From JAJRQY01 sp965224435 (GTDB lineage: Bacteria; Actinomycetota; Acidimicrobiia; Acidimicrobiales; SZUA-35): 64,000 bases of DNA. Position 1 is the stretch's first letter; each line of letters starts with the position of its first letter. A program made the position numbers and the translations under genes. Under the pieces are notes generated by a model that saw only the letters and a program-made list of their open reading frames with translations, did not search any database and was not told where the DNA came from. Positions 34,757 through 42,914 of this stretch are shown here, one piece after another. The stretch lies in NCBI GenBank assembly GCA_965224435.1, contig OZ245048.1, positions 4,216,001 to 4,280,000 on the forward strand. Direction: 5' to 3'.

Positions 34757-35509
34757 TCAGTCCGCGTATTCGCGCAACTGAACCCCGAGCCCTTCTGCGG
34801 CCTCGACCACGCGCAAGCCAATGTCGTGACTGTCATCGGGGTTAGGAAAGCGGTACTCCGGTCCGTGCACGTGGAGTGCGGCTTCGACACCGTTGGGACC
34901 AAAAACGGGGGCGGCAACCGAGCAGATCCCCTCGGCAAATTCGCCGGTTCCCCAGGCATAGCCAGCGGTTCGAATCTGGGTCAAACGCTCGCGTAGTTCT
35001 TCTTCGTCAGTAACCGTGGACGGTGTCACCAATTCGAGGCCTCCGGCAACAACGGCATCGACCTCGGACTCATCCATGAAAGCCAGCATGACAAGGCCTG
35101 ATGGCACGGTATGGATTGGGGCATACTCGCCCGTCCAGTCCCGGACCTGCACATCATTGTCGCCATCGACCTGGTCGAGGAAGTAGACCCAGTGCTCATC
35201 CAGATTGCTCAAGCCACTAGCCTCGCCACTCTGTTCGGTGAGACCAATCAGGAATGGACGGGCAACGGCAACCAAACTACGCCCCTGCTGGGAGCCGCCG
35301 GCGATCTCTTCTAAGCCAATGCCAAGTCGGTATTCGCCGCCTGCTTCCGGCTGCTCGACAGCCCCTTCAGACTCCAACGCACTCAGCAGTCGGGCAACGG
35401 TGCTCTTTGGGAGCTCAACCTGCTTGGCCAGCTCGGTAACGCCGTTGGGTTGTTGGGAAAGTGCCCGCAGGATCGAGAACGCCCGCTCAATTGATTGCAC
35501 TCCGGCCAT
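34757..35509 (-). CDS. IclR-family transcription regulator
   Basis: 250 aa. An N-terminal winged HTH (QSIERAFSILRALSQQ, TELAKQVELPKSTVARLLSALE) precedes a C-terminal GAF-like effector domain (about residues 75-240). Conserved IclR features include YRLGIGLEE, the hydrophobic ligand pocket and a final segment with AALHVHGPEYRF. A 17-bp palindrome of the island-wide type lies 33-49 bp before ATG 35509, so autoregulation is likely. It is the leading candidate for the protein that binds the recurring palindrome; the LysR protein is the alternative. Confidence 0.88.
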   Translation of the reverse strand: MAGVQSIERAFSILRALSQQPNGVTELAKQVELPKSTVARLLSALESEGAVEQPEAGGEYRLGIGLEEIAGGSQQGRSLVAVARPFLIGLTEQSGEASGLSNLDEHWVYFLDQVDGDNDVQVRDWTGEYAPIHTVPSGLVMLAFMDESEVDAVVAGGLELVTPSTVTDEEELRERLTQIRTAGYAWGTGEFAEGICSVAAPVFGPNGVEAALHVHGPEYRFPNPDDSHDIGLRVVEAAEGLGVQLREYAD

Positions 35510-35541
35510 AGCGGCAAGGGTAGCCGCCAGCCATCCAACCT

Positions 35542-35558
35542 GTTCCGCATGGCGGAAT
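35542..35558. promoter_or_regulatory. Operator-like palindrome before iclR
   Basis: GTTCCGCATGGCGGAAT: 6 of 8 positions pair around the centre, and it matches the 17-bp pattern seen at the DMGDH/fhs, lysR and corrinoid promoters. It is a single copy, unlike the other sites. It ends 74 bp before the proX stop on the same strand and lies 33 bp upstream of the iclR start codon. Confidence 0.65.
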
Positions 35559-35582
35559 TGTGATGCGCTGGGTCAAAACGAC

Positions 35583-35610
35583 GAATGCCGGACCCGAAGG
35601 CCCGGCATTC
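35583..35610 (-). terminator. Intrinsic-type terminator after proX
   Basis: The 9-bp perfect arms GAATGCCGG (35583-35591) and CCGGCATTC (35602-35610) extend inwards with a bulge to CC-CGAA-GG, a stable tetraloop hairpin. On the minus strand it begins 21 bases after the proX stop and is followed by GTTTTGA, a short U tract. Confidence 0.75.
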
Positions 35611-35631
35611 ACAGAACTACTTGCTTGGACT

Positions 35632-36846
35632 TCAGCCAGCGGCAGCGGCTGTTGCCAGCCAGCCGTCAACCAGTTCACGGTTGTCAGCGATCCACTCAGC
35701 GGCAAGCCCCTGAATGGCATCACTGGTGTCAGCACCAGCGGCTTGTTGTACGTTGGCCAGCGAAACGTCGATTACCGAAAGGCTCACGGCATCAAGAAGG
35801 GCCTTGGCTGCCGGGTTGGCTTCCAAGAAGTCGACATTGCCAGTGACCTGAATGTCAGCGGCAACCCAACCGAGACGGCACTCGCCGTCAACAGCCGCGC
35901 CGGGGCAAAGGTCCTCACTAATTGCGGCGGTTCCTGGTCGCTGGTCGTAAGACTCGCCACCTTCGTCACCGTTCGGGTTGGAGTCATCGATGGTTTCCTC
36001 AACGGAAACCCAGACGACATTGTCACCGGGGATCAACTGGGTGATGTAGGCACTTGGGGTCCAGGTGTAGATGACCATCGGGACACCAGAGTTGGCCTTG
36101 TCAACTGCTTCGGCAACCATGGCGTCATAGCCAGCCAGAGTCTGCTCAATATTGTCCCAGCCCGAGAATGCGATTTGGGCTTGGATGATGTTGTCGCAGG
36201 TCCAGCTATCGGGGCAGCCATAGATGTCAGCCTTACCGTTGCCAGGGTTCGTGTCCTCGGCATCGAAGGCAGCAAGAATGGCCGCATCATCGTTGATCTG
36301 GTCCAGGTGGGTGATGCCGTGCTCATCAGCGAAGGACTTGGTGATCAGGTAACCCTGAAGACCGCCAGCCATCATCTGAGATCCGACAACTTCCAGGTGG
36401 TCGCCAACGGTACTTCCGTCGGGCAACTCGGGAGCCCACCAGCTGTTGTGGCCGGGGTACCAGCTATTGACCCAGAAGTCGATGTCGCCTTCGGCCATGG
36501 CCAGGTAGGCCAAGGACGGGCCAAGCTCAAGCTCGGCTGGGTCAGAAACCTCATAGCCAAGTTCGGTCAGCATCTGTCGATAGACGTAGGCCTGGAAGTA
36601 GCCAGTGGACCAGTCGGCTCGCGCCATGGTGACACTGACACCTTCGCCAGGCATGGCATGCTCGCCATCCATGGCGTCTTCGTCTTCCATGGCATCTTCG
36701 TCTTCCATGGCGTCTTCGGTTGTGGCGGCGGGTGCTTCGGTTGTACCCGAACTCTCCGCTGCATCGTCACTACCACTTCCACAGGCGCTTACCAACAAGG
36801 CAAACACGGCTGCAATCGCGGCGAATGTGAACTTTTTACTCTTCAT
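35632..36846 (-). CDS. proX: ABC transporter glycine betaine/choline-type substrate-binding lipoprotein
   Basis: About 404 aa. The lipoprotein signal peptide has lipobox LLVSAC (Cys22). A low-complexity acidic linker with repeated AMEDED units is followed by an OpuAC/ProX-type binding domain. VNSWYPGHNSWW, DIYGCPDSWTCDN and YTWTPSAY supply many Trp/Tyr residues, as expected for aromatic cages that hold quaternary ammonium groups. ATG 36846 has GGGGAG 9 nt upstream. The gene is divergent from and about 1.3 kb away from proV, with the Usp and hypothetical genes between. Probable ligand: glycine betaine, choline or carnitine. Confidence 0.88.
   Translation of the reverse strand: MKSKKFTFAAIAAVFALLVSACGSGSDDAAESSGTTEAPAATTEDAMEDEDAMEDEDAMDGEHAMPGEGVSVTMARADWSTGYFQAYVYRQMLTELGYEVSDPAELELGPSLAYLAMAEGDIDFWVNSWYPGHNSWWAPELPDGSTVGDHLEVVGSQMMAGGLQGYLITKSFADEHGITHLDQINDDAAILAAFDAEDTNPGNGKADIYGCPDSWTCDNIIQAQIAFSGWDNIEQTLAGYDAMVAEAVDKANSGVPMVIYTWTPSAYITQLIPGDNVVWVSVEETIDDSNPNGDEGGESYDQRPGTAAISEDLCPGAAVDGECRLGWVAADIQVTGNVDFLEANPAAKALLDAVSLSVIDVSLANVQQAAGADTSDAIQGLAAEWIADNRELVDGWLATAAAAG
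36670..36719 (-). repeat. 18-bp coding repeats in the proX linker
   Basis: Two full units (36670-36687, 36688-36705) and a third partial unit (36706-36719) of CATGGCRTCTTCGTCTTC encode repeated acidic AMEDED units just after the lipobox. The copies are nearly identical in DNA, pointing to recent slippage expansion of a flexible tether. Confidence 0.85.
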
Positions 36847-37013
36847 ATACAGGTTCTCCCCTCGAAAGGTTTCAACAGAACCTAACGGATAGGGCCACCT
36901 AGACCCTGTCAAGCGTGACAATCGTCATATGCAAATCGGTGTGTCCCATCTGCATCTGTCATGTCGAGATGATACTCATTCCCCCGATTTGTGGCCGTTT
37001 TACGATCGTTTTC

Positions 37014-37553
37014 TCACCGGATGATGAGGACTTGCATCTTGGCCCGACGAACGATCTTGGTCACCGTCGAACCCAAAGGGCCCTCAAATCGACCTCGTCC
37101 GTGAGCCCCGATGATCAGAAGATCTGCACCGTTCTTAGAAGCCATGGACAAGATCGTGCGCGCTGTCTGGTTCTCGGTGCTCACCCAAGCGGCAACTGCA
37201 GTGACTCCTAGCTCAGCAAGCCTGGTCCGAAGCCCGTCGGTACGTTGCCGGGCAGTATCAGCGAAGTAGGTGTTGAGGGGGTGCTTCTCTTGGGGAGGTG
37301 TTGCCAGCTTGTTACTCATCTTCTCGGCGGCTTTCGCACCACCAGCTATTCCGAGCACACCCGCCCCAGCCTCATGAGCAAACTTCGCCACCTCTGTCAC
37401 GCCCGTTGCTTTGGCTATTCCACTGAGGAACTCACGGGGAAACTGGATAGCGGTAACGATGCTGACGTCGTCCCCAGGTTCGTAGAGGCGAGCAACCATG
37501 GTGGCCGTTTTGTCAATGTTCAGTGTTCCGTCCGTGGCAATGAAAATGTGCAT
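37014..37553 (-). CDS. Universal stress protein (UspA fold)
   Basis: 179-aa single Usp domain. The N-terminal strand MHIFIATDG and the C-terminal GADLLIIGAHGRGRFEGPLGSTVTKIV contain the G-2x-G-9x-G(S/T) ATP-binding signature. It probably binds ATP and acts in stress signalling. ATG 37553 has AGGGA upstream; a TTG one codon earlier is less likely. It follows a small hypothetical gene and precedes proX on the same strand, which suggests an osmotic-stress link, although a 167-bp gap separates it from proX. Confidence 0.85.
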   Translation of the reverse strand: MHIFIATDGTLNIDKTATMVARLYEPGDDVSIVTAIQFPREFLSGIAKATGVTEVAKFAHEAGAGVLGIAGGAKAAEKMSNKLATPPQEKHPLNTYFADTARQRTDGLRTRLAELGVTAVAAWVSTENQTARTILSMASKNGADLLIIGAHGRGRFEGPLGSTVTKIVRRAKMQVLIIR

Positions 37554-37565
37554 CAACGTCCCTGC

Positions 37566-37865
37566 TCAGTCAGTATCTACTTCTCGGTCTGCGGGTCCTG
37601 ATCCCCAGTCTTCGATGCATCGTTCCACAACTGGCATTGCTTGGCTAGCGCGTCGCCGATCTCGCTCGGAAACGAAAAGACTGGGTGGAAGTCGACGGTC
37701 GAACGACTCGAGGTAGGCATCGCCACCCTTCTCCAGTTCTTCCCAGGCGGCGCTAAAAGCAAACCCAGTCGGGCCGATGATGTCGCGTGTTGCCGATCCA
37801 GCCATCGGCGGTACGTGGCGCCTACCTCGGCGTCGCGATGCCCATTCTTGGAAGAAGTCTTGCAT
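37566..37865 (-). CDS. Hypothetical protein, possible first gene of a usp operon
   Basis: 99-aa, Arg- and acid-rich protein (start FFQEWASRRRGRRH; later ERDRRRASQAMPVVERCIEDW), soluble, no domain recognised. ATG 37865 is preferred over GTG 37871. It ends 12 nt before the Usp start codon, which supports co-transcription. Its 5' end is divergent from proV. Coding status rests on spacing and codon pattern only. Confidence 0.45.
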   Translation of the reverse strand: MQDFFQEWASRRRGRRHVPPMAGSATRDIIGPTGFAFSAAWEELEKGGDAYLESFDRRLPPSLFVSERDRRRASQAMPVVERCIEDWGSGPADREVDTD

Positions 37866-38103
37866 CGACACCGGTCAGTCTCTCAAAGGTAGCGCTCGAA
37901 TGGTACGAATCAACGAGGTCCAGCATAGCCCTGGTGCGGTTAAGCACGAGCGAGCCAATCCCGACCATCACCGGAGGCGTTCCAATGGTGCGCACGGTGA
38001 CCGACTGCTACGGTCGGCTTCGACCCGCCTCCCGTCTTGGGCTCGGAGGCATGGTCGACAAGTAGACGGCCGCCATACAAGGCTGTCCAAGAAGGGGACC
38101 TAC

Positions 38104-39327
38104 GTGACTGATGCTGGCGAAGAGATTATTCGACTGGAGAACGTCTACAAGATATTCGGACCGCAGCCCCACGGGCGAGCTTTCGATCTAGCTCAGTCGG
38201 GTCTCAGCAAGGACGAGGTACAACGCCTCTCTGGCCATGTGGTTGGGCTACACGACGTGAACTTCAGCGTACGTAAGGGCGAGATATTTGTCGTCATGGG
38301 GCTATCGGGCTCCGGTAAGTCCACCGCTATTCGTATGGTCAACAAGCTGCACGAAGTCACATCCGGCCAGGTCTGGGTCGACGGTGTTGATGTGCAGACC
38401 TTGAGCGGTTCGGACCTCCAAGCCTTCCGCCGCGTCAAGATGGGCATGGTCTTCCAGCACTTCGCCCTGTTCCCTCACCGCAACATCATTGACAATGTTG
38501 GTTATGGCCTCAAGGTCCAGAAGGTGCCAAAAGCCGAGCGGGACAAGGCATCGTTGCGGGCTCTCTCGTTGACCGGACTTGAGGCTTATGCCCAGAACGC
38601 CCCAAGCGAACTATCGGGCGGGATGCAACAGCGAGTAGGCCTGGCGCGGGCCCTGGCTGCAGATCCAGACATCCTCCTCATGGATGAAGCATTCAGTGCA
38701 CTCGACCCTCTCATCCGTCGCCAGATGCAGGACGAGATGATGGAGATCCAGAACGAGCTCCACAAAACCATCCTATTCATCACCCACGATCTCAATGAGG
38801 CCCTACGCATTGGCGACCGCGTTTGCATCATGAAAGATGGCCGGGTGGTGCAGATTGGCACTCCCGAAGAGATCCTCACCCAACCAGCTACTGGTTACGT
38901 GGCCGAGTTTGTGCAGGATGTTGATCAGGGACGTGTGATCGAGGTGCAAGAGGTCATGCAAGATCCAATGACTCTCGCCCTCAATACTTCAATGGCCGAT
39001 GCACTCAACTCACTTGGTGACCGGGCCGGGGTGTTCGTGGTTGACGACAACGGTCACCCGTCCGGCCTCATTACTACTGCTGATATCGCTCGAGCTCTAA
39101 ATATCGGTTCCACCGACTTGTCCAGTGCCGTTCGAACGGACTTCGACCGGGCAACATCAACTGCCACCCTGAACGAGGTATACGCCTCGGCCGGGCGTGG
39201 TCTGCCAATTGCCGTGGTGAATGACGACGGTGCCCTGATCGGCAATCTTGATCCGAGGTTGATCATGGAAGAGATGGGACGAGTCGAGCAACTGATAGAC
39301 GGTTTCGAGCGAGAGGTGTTCATGTAA
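38104..39327 (+). CDS. proV: Glycine betaine/proline-type ABC transporter ATPase with CBS domains
   Basis: 407-aa ATPase. Walker A GLSGSGKST, signature SGGMQQRVGLARALA and Walker B ILLMDEAFSAL are intact. The HVVGLHDVNFSV region and RDxG-like insertions match the ProV/OpuAA type. Two C-terminal CBS motifs (about residues 285-400: FVVDDNGHPSGLITTADIA, then PIAVVNDDGALIGNLDP) are the usual osmotic/ionic-strength sensor of this family. GTG 38104 with AAGGGG upstream was chosen; the long upstream open frame (to 37777) has no homology-like features. Its stop overlaps proW as TAATG. Confidence 0.93.
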   Translation: MTDAGEEIIRLENVYKIFGPQPHGRAFDLAQSGLSKDEVQRLSGHVVGLHDVNFSVRKGEIFVVMGLSGSGKSTAIRMVNKLHEVTSGQVWVDGVDVQTLSGSDLQAFRRVKMGMVFQHFALFPHRNIIDNVGYGLKVQKVPKAERDKASLRALSLTGLEAYAQNAPSELSGGMQQRVGLARALAADPDILLMDEAFSALDPLIRRQMQDEMMEIQNELHKTILFITHDLNEALRIGDRVCIMKDGRVVQIGTPEEILTQPATGYVAEFVQDVDQGRVIEVQEVMQDPMTLALNTSMADALNSLGDRAGVFVVDDNGHPSGLITTADIARALNIGSTDLSSAVRTDFDRATSTATLNEVYASAGRGLPIAVVNDDGALIGNLDPRLIMEEMGRVEQLIDGFEREVFM

Positions 39328-41453
39328 TGGTGCGACTACAAGCACAAATCCTGGCGCAAGAGACCAGTGACGGTCCCAAGATTTGGGAAAACAAGGTCTT
39401 GGACGAGTTTGAGATTCCCTTTGGCGATTGGATGGATCAAACCGTTGATTGGATAGACGGCAACCTGGGTTGGCTGCTGGCCACCATCGAATGGCCCTTC
39501 GAATTCCTACTGAATATCGTGGTCGACAACTTCCTAGAAAAGCTGCCCTGGGTTGTGGTGTGCCTGGGCTTCTTTGTCCTTGGATCTCTTGTCCGAAACA
39601 TCAAGGTCGGAGCATTCGCCGCCATTGCCTTAGCGACGTGCGGGATTCTCGGCAATGCCTATTGGGTTGAGACCGCTCGAACCATTGGTTACATCTTTGT
39701 TGCCGTCGTCTTATCGGTGATCATTGGTGTGCCAATTGGAGTCTTGTGTGGAAGGGTCGACTCGGTGTGGAAAGTCGTTCGGCCAATGCTGGATGCCATG
39801 CAGGTGGTGCACTCCTTTGTCTACATGCTTCCCTTTATCTTCTTCTTCGGCATCGGCACAACATCGGCAACCATGGTGACGATGGTGTTCGCCTTGCCGC
39901 CACTCATTCGTCTTACCAATTTGGGTATTCGCCAGGTACCAGAAGATGTGGTCGAAGCTAGCCGGGCCTACGGTGCGCCAGAATCGCGAGTGCTGATGGA
40001 CGTACAGCTACCGCTTGCCCGTCCAGCGATCATGACTGGTCTGAACCAAACCCTCCTGCTTGCTATCTCCATGCTCGGTATCGCTGCTCTCATGGGTGCT
40101 GGAGGGCTAGGCCGTCTACTCTTGCGTGCCCTCAGTGGGCAGGATGTGGCTCTCGCCTCATCCGGTGGACTTGCCTTCTTCCTGGTTGCCGTTGTACTTG
40201 ACCGCATGTCTCAATCCGAGGATGGCGACTCTGGCAGTCTTGGTCACCGAATCAAGATGGCTTGGGCCCACAGAAAAGACCCCGAGGTTCTCATTCCCGT
40301 GACCGACACCAGCAGCATTGCCCAGCCAGTGGCCACTGGTCCTCGCCTTGCCGCCGTCGGGTCGACTGAACGGCAATGGATAAGCGTCGCCGGAATTGGT
40401 GCGCTCATCTCATTGATCTCAGTCTTCCTACCGTGGACCAGTGATGCGACCAAGATCGGATCCTACGGCCGACGAGTGGACGAGTCATTGCCTGGGGAGG
40501 CCTTCAACGGCCTTGCGGCATCCGGTGGCTCATTCTTCGGCTACATCGTGCTCGCTCTCAGCTTGTTCGTTCTTGCGTCAGCGGCAGTGACCTTGCGCAA
40601 TCCCGGCAAGGGGCCACGCTGGATGACCACCGACGGTGCCGTCATTGCCTCAATCGCCATGCTGGTTTCAACCGTTGGCTATGTGCTTGCTTCGCCTCCT
40701 GCTGTGGTTGAAGTCTCAACCGGCCTCGGGGTTTGGCTAGCTTTGCTCGGTTCGCTCATCGCCACTGCCGGTTCTGCCTTGTGGATCTCCGTTGCTCCCC
40801 ATACACCACTTCATCCCTTGCATGCCGACGTGGCTTGGGGGCGAGTGGCCGGAGTCGGAGCCGCAACGGTGCTGCTTTTGATCGCTGGCTTCTCCGGTTG
40901 GAGTTTCGACGAACGCGAAGATGTCGTCTTTACACCCGAACTCGAAGCCCAGATTGAGGAGCTGAAGCAACAAGCCAGAGATGAGCCGGAGAACGCCGGA
41001 CCTATTGCCGCTGAGCTTTCGTCCCTGGTTGCTAGCGCTGGCAATCGAGGAACCATCGTCACCAGCGGGTTCTCCGATGCCGGACCTCGATTGGGTATCT
41101 GGACCCTCCTGTTTGGGGGCTTGGCCTTGGCCACAACCATGCAAGCAGCCGGGGTCTTTGGGCGAGGCGAGCACAAGTCTTGGGTTTGGAGTGCGATCAC
41201 AGCTGGCATTGGTGCCGGTGTTGCCGGTATCGCCGCCGCTTGGATTGGAACCTTGGTCCGGTCAGCCGATCACAACTACCTCAGTGGAATCGGCTCCTTC
41301 TTGGCCTTCATCGGTGGCATGCTCATCCTGGCGTCAGCCAGCCCTGTGCTCAAGGAATTCCGACGAGAGCGGATCTTCGATGATGCAATCAATCTCACAT
41401 CGAAGACAATCGATCTTGCTGGCTCTAAGGCTCCGGTATCCGAACTGGTCTAG
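39327..41453 (+). CDS. proW: ProW-type ABC permease with large extra C-terminal membrane domain
   Basis: 708 aa, about twice the usual ProW length. Residues 1-300 form a normal betaine-type permease: an amphipathic N-terminal tail (GDWMDQTVDWIDGNLGWL), then BPD_transp_1 helices with the EAA-type loop (EASRAYGAPESRVLMDVQLPLARP, given here in parts: EASRAYGAPE and VQLPLARP). After a hydrophilic linker (about 300-345) come roughly eight more hydrophobic segments to residue 685, interrupted by an acidic coil (ELEAQIEELKQQARDEPEN). This second half has no recognised domain; it could sense osmotic state or interact with ProX. Confidence 0.88.
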   Translation: MVRLQAQILAQETSDGPKIWENKVLDEFEIPFGDWMDQTVDWIDGNLGWLLATIEWPFEFLLNIVVDNFLEKLPWVVVCLGFFVLGSLVRNIKVGAFAAIALATCGILGNAYWVETARTIGYIFVAVVLSVIIGVPIGVLCGRVDSVWKVVRPMLDAMQVVHSFVYMLPFIFFFGIGTTSATMVTMVFALPPLIRLTNLGIRQVPEDVVEASRAYGAPESRVLMDVQLPLARPAIMTGLNQTLLLAISMLGIAALMGAGGLGRLLLRALSGQDVALASSGGLAFFLVAVVLDRMSQSEDGDSGSLGHRIKMAWAHRKDPEVLIPVTDTSSIAQPVATGPRLAAVGSTERQWISVAGIGALISLISVFLPWTSDATKIGSYGRRVDESLPGEAFNGLAASGGSFFGYIVLALSLFVLASAAVTLRNPGKGPRWMTTDGAVIASIAMLVSTVGYVLASPPAVVEVSTGLGVWLALLGSLIATAGSALWISVAPHTPLHPLHADVAWGRVAGVGAATVLLLIAGFSGWSFDEREDVVFTPELEAQIEELKQQARDEPENAGPIAAELSSLVASAGNRGTIVTSGFSDAGPRLGIWTLLFGGLALATTMQAAGVFGRGEHKSWVWSAITAGIGAGVAGIAAAWIGTLVRSADHNYLSGIGSFLAFIGGMLILASASPVLKEFRRERIFDDAINLTSKTIDLAGSKAPVSELV

Positions 41454-41474
41454 ATCGGGAGCATTGCAGACTAA

Positions 41475-41527
41475 ACAACACAATACGGTTTAGTTCCACA
41501 ATACGGAACTGAACCGTATTGTGGGAC
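41475..41527. promoter_or_regulatory. Triple operator forming a nested 45-bp palindrome before lysR
   Basis: The centre GTTCCACAATACGGAAC (41493-41509) matches the island-wide 17-bp pattern. Outer arms CACAATACGGTT (41479-41490) and AACCGTATTGTG (41512-41523) form a perfect 12-bp inverted repeat with the same centre of symmetry (41501). Read as 17-mers the three units start at 41475, 41493 and 41511, an 18-bp pitch, with the right unit on the minus strand. It ends 43 bp before the lysR ATG and starts 22 bp after the proW stop. A terminator role is possible too, but there is no U tract. Confidence 0.8.
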
Positions 41528-41569
41528 AAACTTCTGGTCTCTGGGAGTGAACTCTGTCATACTCCAGCA

Positions 41570-42478
41570 ATGCGACTGGACATCGATTCGCTGCGGGCGT
41601 TCCGAACTATTGTGGAGTCAGGCAGCTTCACCGCTGCTGCTTCTCGGCTGTATTGCACCCAGTCTGCTGTCAGCTGGAAAATCAAGAGGCTGGAAGAACG
41701 ACTGGGTCATCCACTTCTGGTCCGGGGCAACAAGGGAGTGACCCTTACCGACGTCGGGCAGAACCTTCTGGTTCATGCTGAACGTATCCTGGATGCTCAT
41801 GACGCAGCCGTAGCCAGCCTCGAGCTCAGCGAATTGTCGGGGACCATCCGGTTGGGATGCAATGACGAGCCGGTGCTGAGCGAAATGGCCGACATCCTAA
41901 GAGGGTTCGAACTCGAACACCCTAAGGTCAAGATCCATACCACGATTGCTCTCAGTAGTGTGATCCAGTCCCAGCTCCGCGACGGAGAGCTGGACCTCGC
42001 CCTCATCCAGGTCATTGGCGAGCAAAAGAACGATGACGACCTTGTCTTGCGGAAAGACATGCTCTCGTGGTGCGTGTCACCCGACCTGGTCTTGGACGAT
42101 GATCATCCTGTTCCTTTGGTGACCTATGGACCACGCTGTACCTATCGGCCAGTGGCGGAAGAACACTTGCGAGCTAGCGGACGAGAATCAAAGGTCAGTC
42201 TGGAGTGCTCCAGCAGCACCGGTGTTATTGATGCGGTTGTCGCAGGCATCGGCGTGACCTTGCTCAACCGCAGCCATCCCGCTGCTCCACCCGAGCACAA
42301 GTTCTGGCAGGATCATGGCTTGCCAGACACATTGCCGCCGGTTGACTTTGTTGCTCGCCGCAGTTCACGAACCCGAGACCCAGCGGTGCGGGCGCTGGAG
42401 GATGCACTTGTCGCTGGTGTGCAGGACGGATCAGTACTAGCACAGGCCACACCGACCACAGTGGGTGAGAATGACTAG
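41570..42478 (+). CDS. LysR-family transcription regulator
   Basis: 302 aa. The N-terminal winged HTH is canonical (LRAFRTIVESGSFTAAASRL, then TQSAVSWKIKRLEERLG), and a periplasmic-binding-like effector domain spans residues 90-290. ATG 41570 puts the HTH at the normal position. The gene overlaps the GFA gene by 8 nt and is followed closely by an MFS gene, so regulator, C1-detoxification protein and transporter share one transcript. The strong nested palindrome upstream makes it either the binder of, or a target within, the methyl-amine regulon. Confidence 0.9.
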   Translation: MRLDIDSLRAFRTIVESGSFTAAASRLYCTQSAVSWKIKRLEERLGHPLLVRGNKGVTLTDVGQNLLVHAERILDAHDAAVASLELSELSGTIRLGCNDEPVLSEMADILRGFELEHPKVKIHTTIALSSVIQSQLRDGELDLALIQVIGEQKNDDDLVLRKDMLSWCVSPDLVLDDDHPVPLVTYGPRCTYRPVAEEHLRASGRESKVSLECSSSTGVIDAVVAGIGVTLLNRSHPAAPPEHKFWQDHGLPDTLPPVDFVARRSSRTRDPAVRALEDALVAGVQDGSVLAQATPTTVGEND

Positions 42479-42905
42479 CCCGGCTTTGAGCCCGAGCTCG
42501 ACCGGTGGGTGCGCTTGTCGGGGAGTTCGCTATCGGATCGAAGGCGAACCTCGCAGTGTCGCCAACTGTCATTGTGAACCCTGTCGCCGAATCACCGGCC
42601 ACTTCATGGCCGCAACCGCAGCCAATATCAACGATGTCATCTTTGAGGCCGATGAAACCCTGCGGTGGTACGACTCAACCGACACCGTGCAATACGGCTT
42701 CTGCGATATCTGCGGATCGACCTTGTTCTGGCGCGCTGCTGACAAGCCCGATCATCTTTCGATCACGGCCGGCTCCCTGGATACACCAACAGGCTTGACT
42801 ACCACGCTCGCACTCTTTGGCGCCGATGCCAGCGACTACCACCGGCTGGACCCGGACATCGAGACCGTTGACTATGACCGCCAACTCCCCTCATCCGACA
42901 CCTAG
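42471..42905 (+). CDS. GFA/CENP-V-like zinc protein
   Basis: 144-aa protein of the glutathione-dependent-formaldehyde-activating (GFA/CENP-V) fold. Zinc ligands are visible as CACRGV (about 14-16), CHCEPC (about 33-38) and CDICGS (about 85-88). The founding member was described as accelerating the glutathione-formaldehyde adduct, though most homologues are uncharacterised. Next to demethylating enzymes, a role in handling formaldehyde is reasonable. Actinobacteria usually use mycothiol rather than glutathione, so the thiol partner is open. ATG 42471, preceded by GGTGAG, overlaps lysR. Confidence 0.8.
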   Translation: MTSPALSPSSTGGCACRGVRYRIEGEPRSVANCHCEPCRRITGHFMAATAANINDVIFEADETLRWYDSTDTVQYGFCDICGSTLFWRAADKPDHLSITAGSLDTPTGLTTTLALFGADASDYHRLDPDIETVDYDRQLPSSDT

Positions 42906-42914
42906 CATTTACCA

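Noticed and set aside
36851..36883. 7-bp inverted repeat AGGTTCT/AGAACCT in the proX leader as a regulon site
   Set aside because: Arms and 19-bp spacing differ from the 17-bp operator; it may be a leader hairpin only.
37979..37995. GTTCCAATGGTGCGCAC before proV as another operator copy
   Set aside because: Only the left arm matches; the right arm and centre do not, and no 18-bp partner is present.
37777..38103. 109-codon upstream extension of proV
   Set aside because: Composition is unlike ProV, it overlaps the divergent hypothetical gene, and GTG 38104 has a good SD and the expected N terminus.
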